DNA of 64,000 bases from Parabacteroides chinchillae (lineage in GTDB: Bacteria > Bacteroidota > Bacteroidia > Bacteroidales > Tannerellaceae): assembly GCF_900108035.1 (NCBI RefSeq), contig NZ_FNVS01000001.1, positions 310,001 to 374,000 on the forward strand. Direction: 5' to 3'. Of the stretch, positions 24,282 through 32,713 are shown one piece after another. How positions within the stretch are numbered: position 1 is the first letter of the stretch; each line of letters begins with the position of its first letter. The notes beneath the pieces were generated by a model, which made no database searches, was not told the origin of the DNA, and worked only from the letters and a program-made list of their open reading frames with translations. The translations under genes were made by a program, and so were the position numbers.

Positions 24282-26570
24282 ATGAGTAAAGGGACGAAGA
24301 GCATAGCATTCTACTTACTGATGATTCTTATTTTCGGTTCGTTAATGTACTTAGTTGCAAAGGAAGGAGAAAGCCAGCAACTGGAAAGTGCAATCACTTC
24401 AGCATACGATGCCCCCAGAAACCTACAAGAAGGCTTTTCTCTATTTTCCACATTATTAGTTCATCATATAGAAACTCCTATTGGAATCTTACTTCTTCAA
24501 ATTATCACGATTTTGCTTACATGCCGGCTATTCGGTTGGCTATTTTTGAAATTAGGCCAACCTACGGTTATCGGCGAGATTGTTGCAGGTATCGTTCTTG
24601 GCCCGTCTATATTAGGACATTTATTGCCAGATGTTTCCAATTTCCTGTTCCCCCTGGATTCCCTTGCCAATATCAACATATTAAGCCAATTCGGATTAAT
24701 ACTATTTATGTTTGCTATCGGTATGGAATTGGATATAACCGAAGTAAGAAAAAAACTGAAAGAAACAATTCTTATCAGCCATACAAGCACAATAACACCT
24801 TTTTTCTTTGGAATGCTTACTGCATATTATGTATATGGCTCCTATGCAAACAAAGACACCCCATTCCTGTCCTTTGCTTTATTCATAGGAATTGCAATGA
24901 GTATCACAGCATTCCCTGTACTGGCCCGTATTATCCAGGAAAAAGGTCTTACAAAAACACATTTGGGAACCATTTCACTGGCTAGTGCTGCCAACGGAGA
25001 TATCACAGCCTGGTGTCTTCTGGCGGTTGTTGTAGCTATTGCCCAGGCAGGAACAATGTTAAGTGCCATTTACAACATTGGTTTTTCTATTATTTATATC
25101 GCATTCATGTTTTTCGCCGTACGCCCCTTCTTACGTATGGTAGGACATATATATCATAATAAAGAAGTCATAGACAAGGGGTTGGTAGCCTTCATGTTCT
25201 TATTGCTCATTATATCATCTTATCTGACAGAAATACTAGGGTTGCATGCATTATTCGGCGCATTCATTGCAGGGGTAGTAATGCCAAGCAATATAAAATT
25301 CCGCAAAATTATGACGGAGAAAGTAGAAGATGTTTCCCTTGCTTTATTCCTTCCGTTATTTTTTGTTTCAACAGGGCTACGTACGGAAATAGGTTTATTA
25401 AACAGCCCGGACCTATGGCGCATGTGCGGTATATTTATATTAGTAGCAATTGCCGGCAAATTCGGAGGAGCTTTCTTCTCAGCCCGTTTCGTAGGCGAAA
25501 GCACGAAAGATAGTCTTTATATAGGAGCTTTAATGAATACCCGCGGGTTAATGGAACTGGTAGTACTTACGATCGGTTATGAAATGAAGATACTTCCGCC
25601 TCCTATTTTCGTAATGTTGGTACTCATGACTCTGGTGACCACGTTCATGACGACTCCGTTAATTTCATTTATCAAATTCTGCTATAAAACGCGAGACAAG
25701 ATTATCGAACATAAACATGTTGAAGCTGTAGCAGGAATTTTTAAAGTATTACTTTCGTTCGGGCGTGCAAGCAATGGCCAGATTATGCTGGATGTTGCCC
25801 ACCAAATGTTTTCTCACGGAAAAAACAAATTAGAAATTACAGCACTTCATTTAACTGTTGGTTCTGATATAAACCCCTTACATACCGATAATTTCGAAGA
25901 AGTTAGTTTTGGGCCAATCCTATACGGAGCACAAAAATTGGGTATTCCTATCCAGACCCGGTATGAAGTATCTACAAACGCCAGCCAGGATATTTGCGAC
26001 ATTGTGAATAATGAAGGCTACGATTTCTTATTGGTAGGTGCCGGTATCTCAATGAGTGATTTACCCACGGATATTGATGCCAATCGTTATCGTACCTCTT
26101 TCTACAATCGTTTCTTCAAACGATTCAAAGCGCCTGAATCATGGTTTTATCCCGGAGCTTTATTAAAAGATAAAACTAAAATGTTTATCGAACAAAGCGA
26201 TTGTCCTGTAGGAGTATTCATTAACAGAGGCTTTGTAAAAGCAACAAACATAATTATTATCATTAATTCGGCTGATGATCTGTTCTTGCTTGACTATGCC
26301 CGGACATTACTAAAAACAACTCATGGTTCGGTTAATATCGTTAACCAGGCAAGCAGTACAACTCCAGGTATAGAAACTATCAACCAGAAGCTTAATGAAT
26401 TTACAGAAACTATTAAACAGGCTACATTATTACCCAATAAAGATTTAACCCCTGAGATTTTCAATGGGCACAATTTCATGCTGGTAAGCTATGCCACATG
26501 GAATGATATATCCGAACATCGTAAAAAAGCGCTTCAAAAAATGCCTTCAACATTAATTTTAAGTAAATAA
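24282..26570 (+). CDS. Monovalent cation:proton antiporter (CPA2) with C-terminal Usp-like domain
   Basis: 762 aa protein. After an N-terminal membrane segment, residues about 70-470 form a Na+/H+ exchanger domain of the CPA2 type with some 12 helices (for example LGQPTVIGEIVAGIVLGPSI, FALFIGIAMSITAFPVLARI and LGLHALFGAFIAGVVMP). The remaining C-terminal 270 residues are soluble and resemble tandem universal-stress-protein regions, with FLLVGAGIS and DCPVGVFINRGF, which may sense nucleotides or regulate transport. The ATG at 24282 is chosen because the upstream TTG lies within the promoter. It is convergent with sbcC. Confidence 0.88.
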   Translation: MSKGTKSIAFYLLMILIFGSLMYLVAKEGESQQLESAITSAYDAPRNLQEGFSLFSTLLVHHIETPIGILLLQIITILLTCRLFGWLFLKLGQPTVIGEIVAGIVLGPSILGHLLPDVSNFLFPLDSLANINILSQFGLILFMFAIGMELDITEVRKKLKETILISHTSTITPFFFGMLTAYYVYGSYANKDTPFLSFALFIGIAMSITAFPVLARIIQEKGLTKTHLGTISLASAANGDITAWCLLAVVVAIAQAGTMLSAIYNIGFSIIYIAFMFFAVRPFLRMVGHIYHNKEVIDKGLVAFMFLLLIISSYLTEILGLHALFGAFIAGVVMPSNIKFRKIMTEKVEDVSLALFLPLFFVSTGLRTEIGLLNSPDLWRMCGIFILVAIAGKFGGAFFSARFVGESTKDSLYIGALMNTRGLMELVVLTIGYEMKILPPPIFVMLVLMTLVTTFMTTPLISFIKFCYKTRDKIIEHKHVEAVAGIFKVLLSFGRASNGQIMLDVAHQMFSHGKNKLEITALHLTVGSDINPLHTDNFEEVSFGPILYGAQKLGIPIQTRYEVSTNASQDICDIVNNEGYDFLLVGAGISMSDLPTDIDANRYRTSFYNRFFKRFKAPESWFYPGALLKDKTKMFIEQSDCPVGVFINRGFVKATNIIIIINSADDLFLLDYARTLLKTTHGSVNIVNQASSTTPGIETINQKLNEFTETIKQATLLPNKDLTPEIFNGHNFMLVSYATWNDISEHRKKALQKMPSTLILSK

Positions 26571-26582
26571 TCCGCCATAGAA

Positions 26583-29564
26583 CTACATTATTTTCAAAGA
26601 GCTTCGTCCGTTTCCACTCCGTTGTACCCGAATCTGGGTAGGAATACGTTCCGTCATTTCCTGCACATGAGAAATAACCCCAATCTTCCGGCCTTGCGTA
26701 TGAAGACTCTCCAAGGCATCCATGGCAACGCGCAAAGTTTCGGAGTCCAGAGAACCAAAACCTTCATCAATAAACAAACTTTCAACATTCATTCTATTTG
26801 AAGAAAGAGAAGATAAACCAAGAGCTAAAGCCAAGGAGACTAAAAATGACTCGCCACCAGACAAACTATGGACAGATCTAACCTCATCGCACATATCCTG
26901 ATCTATCACCTGCAAAGCCAACGTGCCAGGCACCCTCTCTAAACGGTAGCGTTTGGTAAGCCCTCTTAATTGAACATTTGCATAATTCAGTAAAACATCC
27001 AAAGTATAGCCCTGAGCTATCCGGCGAAATTTAGCACCATCCGAAGAACCGGCCAGATCATTTAATTTAGCCCAGCGCTCACTAATAACAGAGCGCTTAT
27101 CCAGTTCATCTTTCAGACCTGCTACTTTCTGTAAATTCTCAGCATGTGTACGTAAACGGAATGAACATTCTGCTTTTTCTTTTGATGCCTGAGTCAAAGC
27201 ATCCTCTAAAGAAATACCTCCGGATAATTCATTATATTGATTAATCCAAACCTCCAATGCCGCTTTTTTCTCCGATAGCATAACAGAAGTATCTGCTAAA
27301 TCTTTTGTAATCTGTTCCGTGACACCTTTATATTGTTCAACAATCCCTGACTGTTCAACCTGCATAGATTGTAGTTTTTTCAAATTCTCTTTCAATTCCT
27401 CCATGTTGCGCACATATTCTTGCTCCACTTCATCAGCAGATCGTCCCGATAATAAACGGTTACGATCATCCCGATGATTTTTTAAATCATCCCGATGTTT
27501 TTGAAAAATCATCCCGAACTCTTTCCACTGTGCTATTTGCTTGGGTAGAAAAGTGCTATGCGACTCACATTCGGCCTTTAATATTCCTTGTTGCCGTTCC
27601 AACTGCTGCAAACATTCTTCATTATTACGCCACTGACGGGAAAAATCTGTCAATGTTTTACGGAATGCTTCCGGATTCTGTTGCCAGGCATGCTGCCATG
27701 AATCACTACCAAAAACCTGATTAGCAGCAAGTAATGAACGACTCTGCACTTCCTGATGTTCAACGGATAGAGCTTCCTCATGAGATATTTGAGTATTAAC
27801 TAATTTCTGCTGATTCAGTATGCCAATTCGTACATTTTCGCTCTCCGTTATCTGTTTATGTAACTGAAGTTGGCGCTGTTGTAATAAAGCTTGCCGCTTC
27901 TGGTTGGCAGTATAAGTTTCCAATTGCTTAACCAGCTGCTGAATTTGTATTGTAATATCCGAAATTCCCTTGGCTAAAGCCAGTAATTTTTCTCCAGTCT
28001 CGTGGGATGCATAAGGATGCTCCTTGCTTCCACAAACCGGACACGGAGTTCCATCAGAAAGTTTATCCCGTAATGCTTTAATATCACCGGTAGTAACAAA
28101 CTGAGCCTGTTCTACCAATAAACGTTCACGTTCGGAACGAGCTTCATCTATTGATTTATCAAGGCTTGTCGTATCTATTTGTTTCAGTAAAATATCAATC
28201 TGATTCAATTCAGTTTCCACTTTCAGCAAATCCGAGCGATGTTGTCCTATAGAAACATTCAATGTTGTTAATTCTATATCCAGCCGGTCTATCTGTTGTT
28301 TAAAGACTAAAATAGATTGCGCTGATTTCTCGAAAGACTGACGAGCACTAAAAGCTGCATCCAAATGCAAAAGTAAAGCGGGAAGCTGTTCGGCAATTCC
28401 GGCTTTTCCCTTATATTTCTCCCGCCAAGCTTTCAGTTTTTCTATTTCTTCTTGTCCTTGTCTCTCTTTCTTTTGCAAATCAAAAAGTTTATTTTCCGCT
28501 TCTTTTTTACTTTGGGCTGCTTCTTTCAAACGTTGCTCCGCTTCTGAAAAAGAACGCAAAACAGTTTCTATCTGTACATCTAATTTACGGGCCTGCTGCA
28601 ACTCCGGTTGAAGACTTTTATAAAGAAACTCTGCTTTTTGTTGTTTTTCCAAGGCTATTTCATAGTCTTTACGGGATTTTTCCAATAGTTCAATCGATCG
28701 AGTCAATTTATCAGAAATATCTTTTTGCTGTATCTGTTTCCCTGCAATCTGCTGTTCGGCCGACTTTACTGCATCTTGTAAGTGTTGCCGTTCCACCTTA
28801 GCGCTTTCAAGGCGCAATAGCAAAGGTTCAACTTCAGAAAGACGCTTTTCAAAAGCCTGTACCTCTTCCTCTGCCAGTATTTCTACACTTTGCATCTGAA
28901 CCCATATTTTTTCATAAGTTTCCCTGGCTTCCGCATTCTTCGTAAAAATCAAACGTGAAATAGCAGAAAATTGCTCTGTACCTGTCAATTTTTCCAGTAA
29001 TGAAGCTTTTTCTCCCTGTTCCGCTTTTAAAAATGTGGAAAAATCATTCTGCGCCAATAAAACGGAACGGGTAAACTGCTCAAATGTCAGACCTATCAGT
29101 TCGACAATTCGTATTTGAAGATCTGAACGGGTTCCTTGTTCTTCCGTCTCTTTATCCAGATTAAAAAGTGTCGTTTTGGGATTTTGTAAACGTCCGCTCT
29201 CTTTATCACGGGCACGGGCAACCGACCAGCGTGCACGATAGCGAAAGCCGTTCAATGCAACAAAATCTACTTCCGCATACCCAAAGGCTGTTCCTCTCCG
29301 TAGTATAAAACGAGGATCTCCCTGAGGCAGAACATCTTCATTTACATCTCTCAATCTCACATTATTTTCTTTTGCCTGATCCGTACGGGGAGTACGGGAG
29401 AAAAGAGCCAGGCACATAGCATCCAACAATGTAGATTTACCTGCTCCAGTCGGACCGGAGATAGCAAATATACCGGCTGACAGTAAAGGTTCCACCGTAA
29501 AATCTATAGAAAACTCACCCTCAAGCGAAGCCAGATTACGCCCGCGTATCGCTAATATCTTCAT
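26583..29564 (-). CDS. sbcC: SbcC, ATPase subunit of the SbcCD nuclease
   Basis: 993 aa SMC-like ATPase (Rad50 type) that works with SbcD to open hairpins and process DNA ends. It has Walker A GPTGAGKSTLLDAM near residue 37, long coiled coils, and a zinc hook TPCPVCGSKEHPY near residue 505. The C-terminal lobe contains the signature HSLSGGESFLVSLALALGLS and Walker B LFIDEGFGSLD. Residues about 683-700 (KHRDDLKNHRDD) are encoded by a 22-nt-period repeat element that also occurs at 13487. The frame is kept and the insertion lies in the second coiled coil. Its ATG overlaps the sbcD stop as ATGA. Confidence 0.93.
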   Translation of the reverse strand: MKILAIRGRNLASLEGEFSIDFTVEPLLSAGIFAISGPTGAGKSTLLDAMCLALFSRTPRTDQAKENNVRLRDVNEDVLPQGDPRFILRRGTAFGYAEVDFVALNGFRYRARWSVARARDKESGRLQNPKTTLFNLDKETEEQGTRSDLQIRIVELIGLTFEQFTRSVLLAQNDFSTFLKAEQGEKASLLEKLTGTEQFSAISRLIFTKNAEARETYEKIWVQMQSVEILAEEEVQAFEKRLSEVEPLLLRLESAKVERQHLQDAVKSAEQQIAGKQIQQKDISDKLTRSIELLEKSRKDYEIALEKQQKAEFLYKSLQPELQQARKLDVQIETVLRSFSEAEQRLKEAAQSKKEAENKLFDLQKKERQGQEEIEKLKAWREKYKGKAGIAEQLPALLLHLDAAFSARQSFEKSAQSILVFKQQIDRLDIELTTLNVSIGQHRSDLLKVETELNQIDILLKQIDTTSLDKSIDEARSERERLLVEQAQFVTTGDIKALRDKLSDGTPCPVCGSKEHPYASHETGEKLLALAKGISDITIQIQQLVKQLETYTANQKRQALLQQRQLQLHKQITESENVRIGILNQQKLVNTQISHEEALSVEHQEVQSRSLLAANQVFGSDSWQHAWQQNPEAFRKTLTDFSRQWRNNEECLQQLERQQGILKAECESHSTFLPKQIAQWKEFGMIFQKHRDDLKNHRDDRNRLLSGRSADEVEQEYVRNMEELKENLKKLQSMQVEQSGIVEQYKGVTEQITKDLADTSVMLSEKKAALEVWINQYNELSGGISLEDALTQASKEKAECSFRLRTHAENLQKVAGLKDELDKRSVISERWAKLNDLAGSSDGAKFRRIAQGYTLDVLLNYANVQLRGLTKRYRLERVPGTLALQVIDQDMCDEVRSVHSLSGGESFLVSLALALGLSSLSSNRMNVESLFIDEGFGSLDSETLRVAMDALESLHTQGRKIGVISHVQEMTERIPTQIRVQRSGNGRSSLKIM
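27465..27517 (-). repeat. Three ATCATCCC 21-22-nt repeat units inside sbcC
   Basis: On the plus strand, units starting ATCATCCCGA occur at 27465, 27486 and 27508. The segment 27484-27517 matches 13487-13520 at 32 of 34 positions. The repeat is translated in frame in SbcC as two HRDD units. Confidence 0.75.
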
Positions 29565-30802
29565 AAAGCAACCTCCCGCATTACCTCCTTAAATAATTGT
29601 TCCATATCTTCAGGTAAGTCGCCGCCATACTTAGCAGTAAAAGCATGTTTCAACATATCCGTCGGATCAATTTTCTGCAAATCATTATAAGAAAGAGCAC
29701 GGAAATCGTCTTCGCCTTCACTTTCCGGATAAGAAGGAACGATAGAGGTTAAACGAACCGCTTTTCCTTCAAGCACCTCTTCTACCCGATGACGAAAACC
29801 CGGATCCGGTTCAGTAAGCAAAACACGTACTTCCAGAAAAGGATTTGTATTATTGTCCTTATTCTCCGCATCGGGCAATTCTGTTAACATCGCTAACACA
29901 ACATCGGGAGAAGCAGCAGAAGGCGGTATTCTTAACAACTCGGTCACTACAGGCACAGCCAAAGGTTCTATAAACAGAGTTTTTCCACGTTCAATAGTAA
30001 CGGAAACGACCTGATGCCGATAGTTCGTTTCCGAAAACGACATAGGCAACGGACTTCCCGCATAACGTACAGAATCGCGACTACCTATTTTTTGGGCTTT
30101 ATGAATATGTCCTAAAGCCGTATAAGCTAAACCTGTATTAAAAGTATTGACCGAAACAGATTCCAACCCTCCCATAATAATACGTTCACTTCTGTCATCA
30201 TCCGACAACTCGGCTCCGGTTGCATGCAAATGTCCCATAGCAATAATTGCTTCCCCCGGAAGCCGTATAGACTCCGCATACAAATAAAGCCGGTTATACA
30301 TCCTGTCTATTCCGGCCACATAATTATCTTGCCCTTCTTCTGACGAAGGATAATCGCCTTGTCTGAGAAATGGTACAGCCAGGCACAATGCTTGCCGTTC
30401 TCCTTTCCGGTTGTATAATGGTATAATCAATGAATCTAAGTCAATTTCACCATCTTCTTTCCGCTTAATAATTCCAATAACAGTAGTCCTTAATTCTTCC
30501 AATAAAGGAACCGGAGCTTCAAGACGAGCTGCCGAATCATGATTTCCGGCAGTAATAACAATTTGTAATTCCGGATTACGATGATTTGCCTCTTTCAAAA
30601 AACGGAAAAAACGGCGTTGTGCCATTGCCGAAGGATTAGCAACATCAAATACATCTCCCGAAATCAGAAGAACATCCGTTTGCTGATCATCTAATGTATC
30701 AACGAGCCATGAAAGAAAAGCATCATGTTCATTATCACGATCATAACCAAAGAAGGTTTGTCCTAAATGCCAGTCGGCCGTATGTATCAACTTCAATGCC
30801 AT
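29561..30802 (-). CDS. sbcD: SbcD, nuclease subunit of SbcCD
   Basis: 413 aa Mn2+-dependent calcineurin-like phosphoesterase (Mre11 type) that supplies the endo/exonuclease activity of SbcCD. Metal-binding motifs are visible: HTADWHLGQ (7-15), LISGDVFDV, TAGNHDS and the late MGHLHATG and GHIHKAQ. Length is normal. It is the first gene of the sbcDC pair and overlaps sbcC by 4 nt, giving coupled expression of the two subunits. Confidence 0.94.
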   Translation of the reverse strand: MALKLIHTADWHLGQTFFGYDRDNEHDAFLSWLVDTLDDQQTDVLLISGDVFDVANPSAMAQRRFFRFLKEANHRNPELQIVITAGNHDSAARLEAPVPLLEELRTTVIGIIKRKEDGEIDLDSLIIPLYNRKGERQALCLAVPFLRQGDYPSSEEGQDNYVAGIDRMYNRLYLYAESIRLPGEAIIAMGHLHATGAELSDDDRSERIIMGGLESVSVNTFNTGLAYTALGHIHKAQKIGSRDSVRYAGSPLPMSFSETNYRHQVVSVTIERGKTLFIEPLAVPVVTELLRIPPSAASPDVVLAMLTELPDAENKDNNTNPFLEVRVLLTEPDPGFRHRVEEVLEGKAVRLTSIVPSYPESEGEDDFRALSYNDLQKIDPTDMLKHAFTAKYGGDLPEDMEQLFKEVMREVAL

Positions 30803-30843
30803 ATCCTGTCCGTTTTTACAGTATAAAATCTTTTCTGAGTTTA

Positions 30844-30851
30844 CAAAGTTA
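30844..30851 (-). promoter_or_regulatory. Candidate -7 element for sbcDC
   Basis: Reads TAACTTTG on the minus strand, matching TAnnTTTG, about 42 nt before the sbcD ATG. Confidence 0.35.
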
Positions 30852-30884
30852 ATGACAAATCGGCAATTATCCAGAAAACTCGCC

Positions 30885-30892
30885 TATCTTTG
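30885..30892 (+). promoter_or_regulatory. Candidate -7 element for the AspT-family transporter
   Basis: TATCTTTG followed by GC, 25 nt before the ATG. No clear -33 TTTG. Confidence 0.5.
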
Positions 30893-30917
30893 CGGCCATC
30901 AATAACACAGAACAGGA

Positions 30918-32588
30918 ATGAATTGGTTGATTGAAGATTTTTTAGCACCGACAATGATTCAGGCGATCATAATAATCTCCCTTGTTGCTGCCGTTGGTCT
31001 GTATTTGGGAAGACAAAAGATTTTCGGAATATCTCTGGGGATAACTTTCGTATTCTTTGCAGGAATTATGGCCGGACACTTCGGTATCGTGGTAAATAAG
31101 GACATGTTGATGTTCGCCCAGAATTTCGGATTAATTATTTTCGTATACACACTTGGATTACAGGTTGGCCCCGGTTTCTTTTCTTCCCTGAAAAAAGGAG
31201 GAGTGGAACTCAATATGATGGGAATAGCCGTTATCTTCCTGGGAATATTATTGACTCTTGCATTACATTGGGTAACCGGTATATCTTTATCAAATATGGT
31301 TGGTCTACTATCCGGTGCTGTGACCAACACCCCCGCATTGGGTGCAGCCCAACAAGCTCTATTGCAAATTGATCCCTCCAATTCAAAAAGCGTTACCGAT
31401 ATGGCATTAGCATGCGCTGTAGCTTATCCGTTAGGAGTCATCGGCGTTATACTGGCAATTATCATATTACGAAAAATGTTTGCCAACCAATCGGACAACA
31501 TACATAAAGAAACAAAAGATACCACTACTTATGTAGCCGAATTTCAAGTCTGCAATCCTTCCATATACAACAAAAGCATTCTGGAAGTAATGAAGCTAAC
31601 GGGAAAACACTTTGTTATTTCCCGCGTATGGAGAAATGGAAAAGTAAGTATCCCCACTTCCGATTTCCAATTAAAAGAACACGATCATTTACTGATCATC
31701 TCTGTAAAATCAGACGTAGAAACAATCAAAACGTTATTTGGAGAACAGGAAAATGTAGACTGGAACAAAGAGGATATTGATTGGAATGCTATAGACAGTC
31801 AGCTTATTTCACGCCGTATTTTAGTAACCCGAAACCGGGTAAACGGAGTTAAGCTCGGTTCTTTACGGTTGCGCAATTTATATGGAATTAATATAACCCG
31901 TGTCAATCGTGCAGGTATAGATTTGCTAGCCTCTTCTAATTTGCGCCTTCAAATTGGTGATAAACTAACCATCGTGGGCGAAGCCAACGCTGTAAATACA
32001 GTAGGGAAAATATTAGGTGATGAGGTTAAGCGCTTGGATAATCCAAACCTTATTGCCGTATTTGTTGGAATCTTCCTCGGTGTATTACTTGGTTCCCTTC
32101 CTATTTCCATACCGGGAATAAGCACGCCTGTAAAGCTAGGCATTGCAGGAGGACCAATTATAGTAGGTATACTTATGGGCGCTTTCGGTCCCAGATTCCA
32201 TTTAACCACTTATACAACCCAGAGTGCCAACTTAATGATGCGGCAATTCGGTATCGTCATTTATCTGGCGGGGCTAGGTATTGATGCCGGAGCACATTTC
32301 TTTGAAACAGTGTTCCGGGCAGAAGGATTGCTCTGGATAGGAATAGGTTTTATGCTCACAATTGTACCTGTTTTAATAGTAGGTTTCATTGCATCCCAAT
32401 TTTTTAAAGTAGATTACGCCAATAATATAGGTATGCTTTGCGGAAGCATGGCTAACCCTATGGCATTGAGTTATGCTAATACGACAGTGGAAGGAGACGA
32501 ACCATCTGTTTCGTACGCTACCGTATATCCGCTGTCCATGTTTATACGGGTTATATCAGCACAACTTATCATCATGTTATTTACGTAG
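30918..32588 (+). CDS. AspT/YidE-family putative transporter with RCK_C domains
   Basis: 556 aa membrane protein of the aspartate:alanine exchanger type. Two clusters of about five to six helices flank a soluble middle (about 195-375) that holds two TrkA-C/RCK_C-like domains (LLIISVKSDVETIKTLFG and LTIVGEANAVNTVGKILG). Repeated motifs NTPALGAAQQAL and NPMALSYANT mark the two halves of the transporter fold. The substrate is not known: relatives exchange amino acids or dicarboxylates. It is transcribed alone and divergently from sbcDC. Confidence 0.85.
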   Translation: MNWLIEDFLAPTMIQAIIIISLVAAVGLYLGRQKIFGISLGITFVFFAGIMAGHFGIVVNKDMLMFAQNFGLIIFVYTLGLQVGPGFFSSLKKGGVELNMMGIAVIFLGILLTLALHWVTGISLSNMVGLLSGAVTNTPALGAAQQALLQIDPSNSKSVTDMALACAVAYPLGVIGVILAIIILRKMFANQSDNIHKETKDTTTYVAEFQVCNPSIYNKSILEVMKLTGKHFVISRVWRNGKVSIPTSDFQLKEHDHLLIISVKSDVETIKTLFGEQENVDWNKEDIDWNAIDSQLISRRILVTRNRVNGVKLGSLRLRNLYGINITRVNRAGIDLLASSNLRLQIGDKLTIVGEANAVNTVGKILGDEVKRLDNPNLIAVFVGIFLGVLLGSLPISIPGISTPVKLGIAGGPIIVGILMGAFGPRFHLTTYTTQSANLMMRQFGIVIYLAGLGIDAGAHFFETVFRAEGLLWIGIGFMLTIVPVLIVGFIASQFFKVDYANNIGMLCGSMANPMALSYANTTVEGDEPSVSYATVYPLSMFIRVISAQLIIMLFT

Positions 32589-32668
32589 CGGTAGTAATCT
32601 GGATCTTTGACATTCATCTTTTATTAAAAATATATCAGGATTATTGGCAATATTTCTTACATATCATC

Positions 32669-32676
32669 TATATTTG
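32669..32676 (+). promoter_or_regulatory. Candidate -7 element for the ABCG-like exporter
   Basis: TATATTTG followed by GC, 37 nt before the ATG. A TTG lies 22 nt upstream as a weak -33. Confidence 0.5.
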
Positions 32677-32713
32677 CACATGCTTTTGAAATAAAATGAC
32701 AGTATTTACCTAA

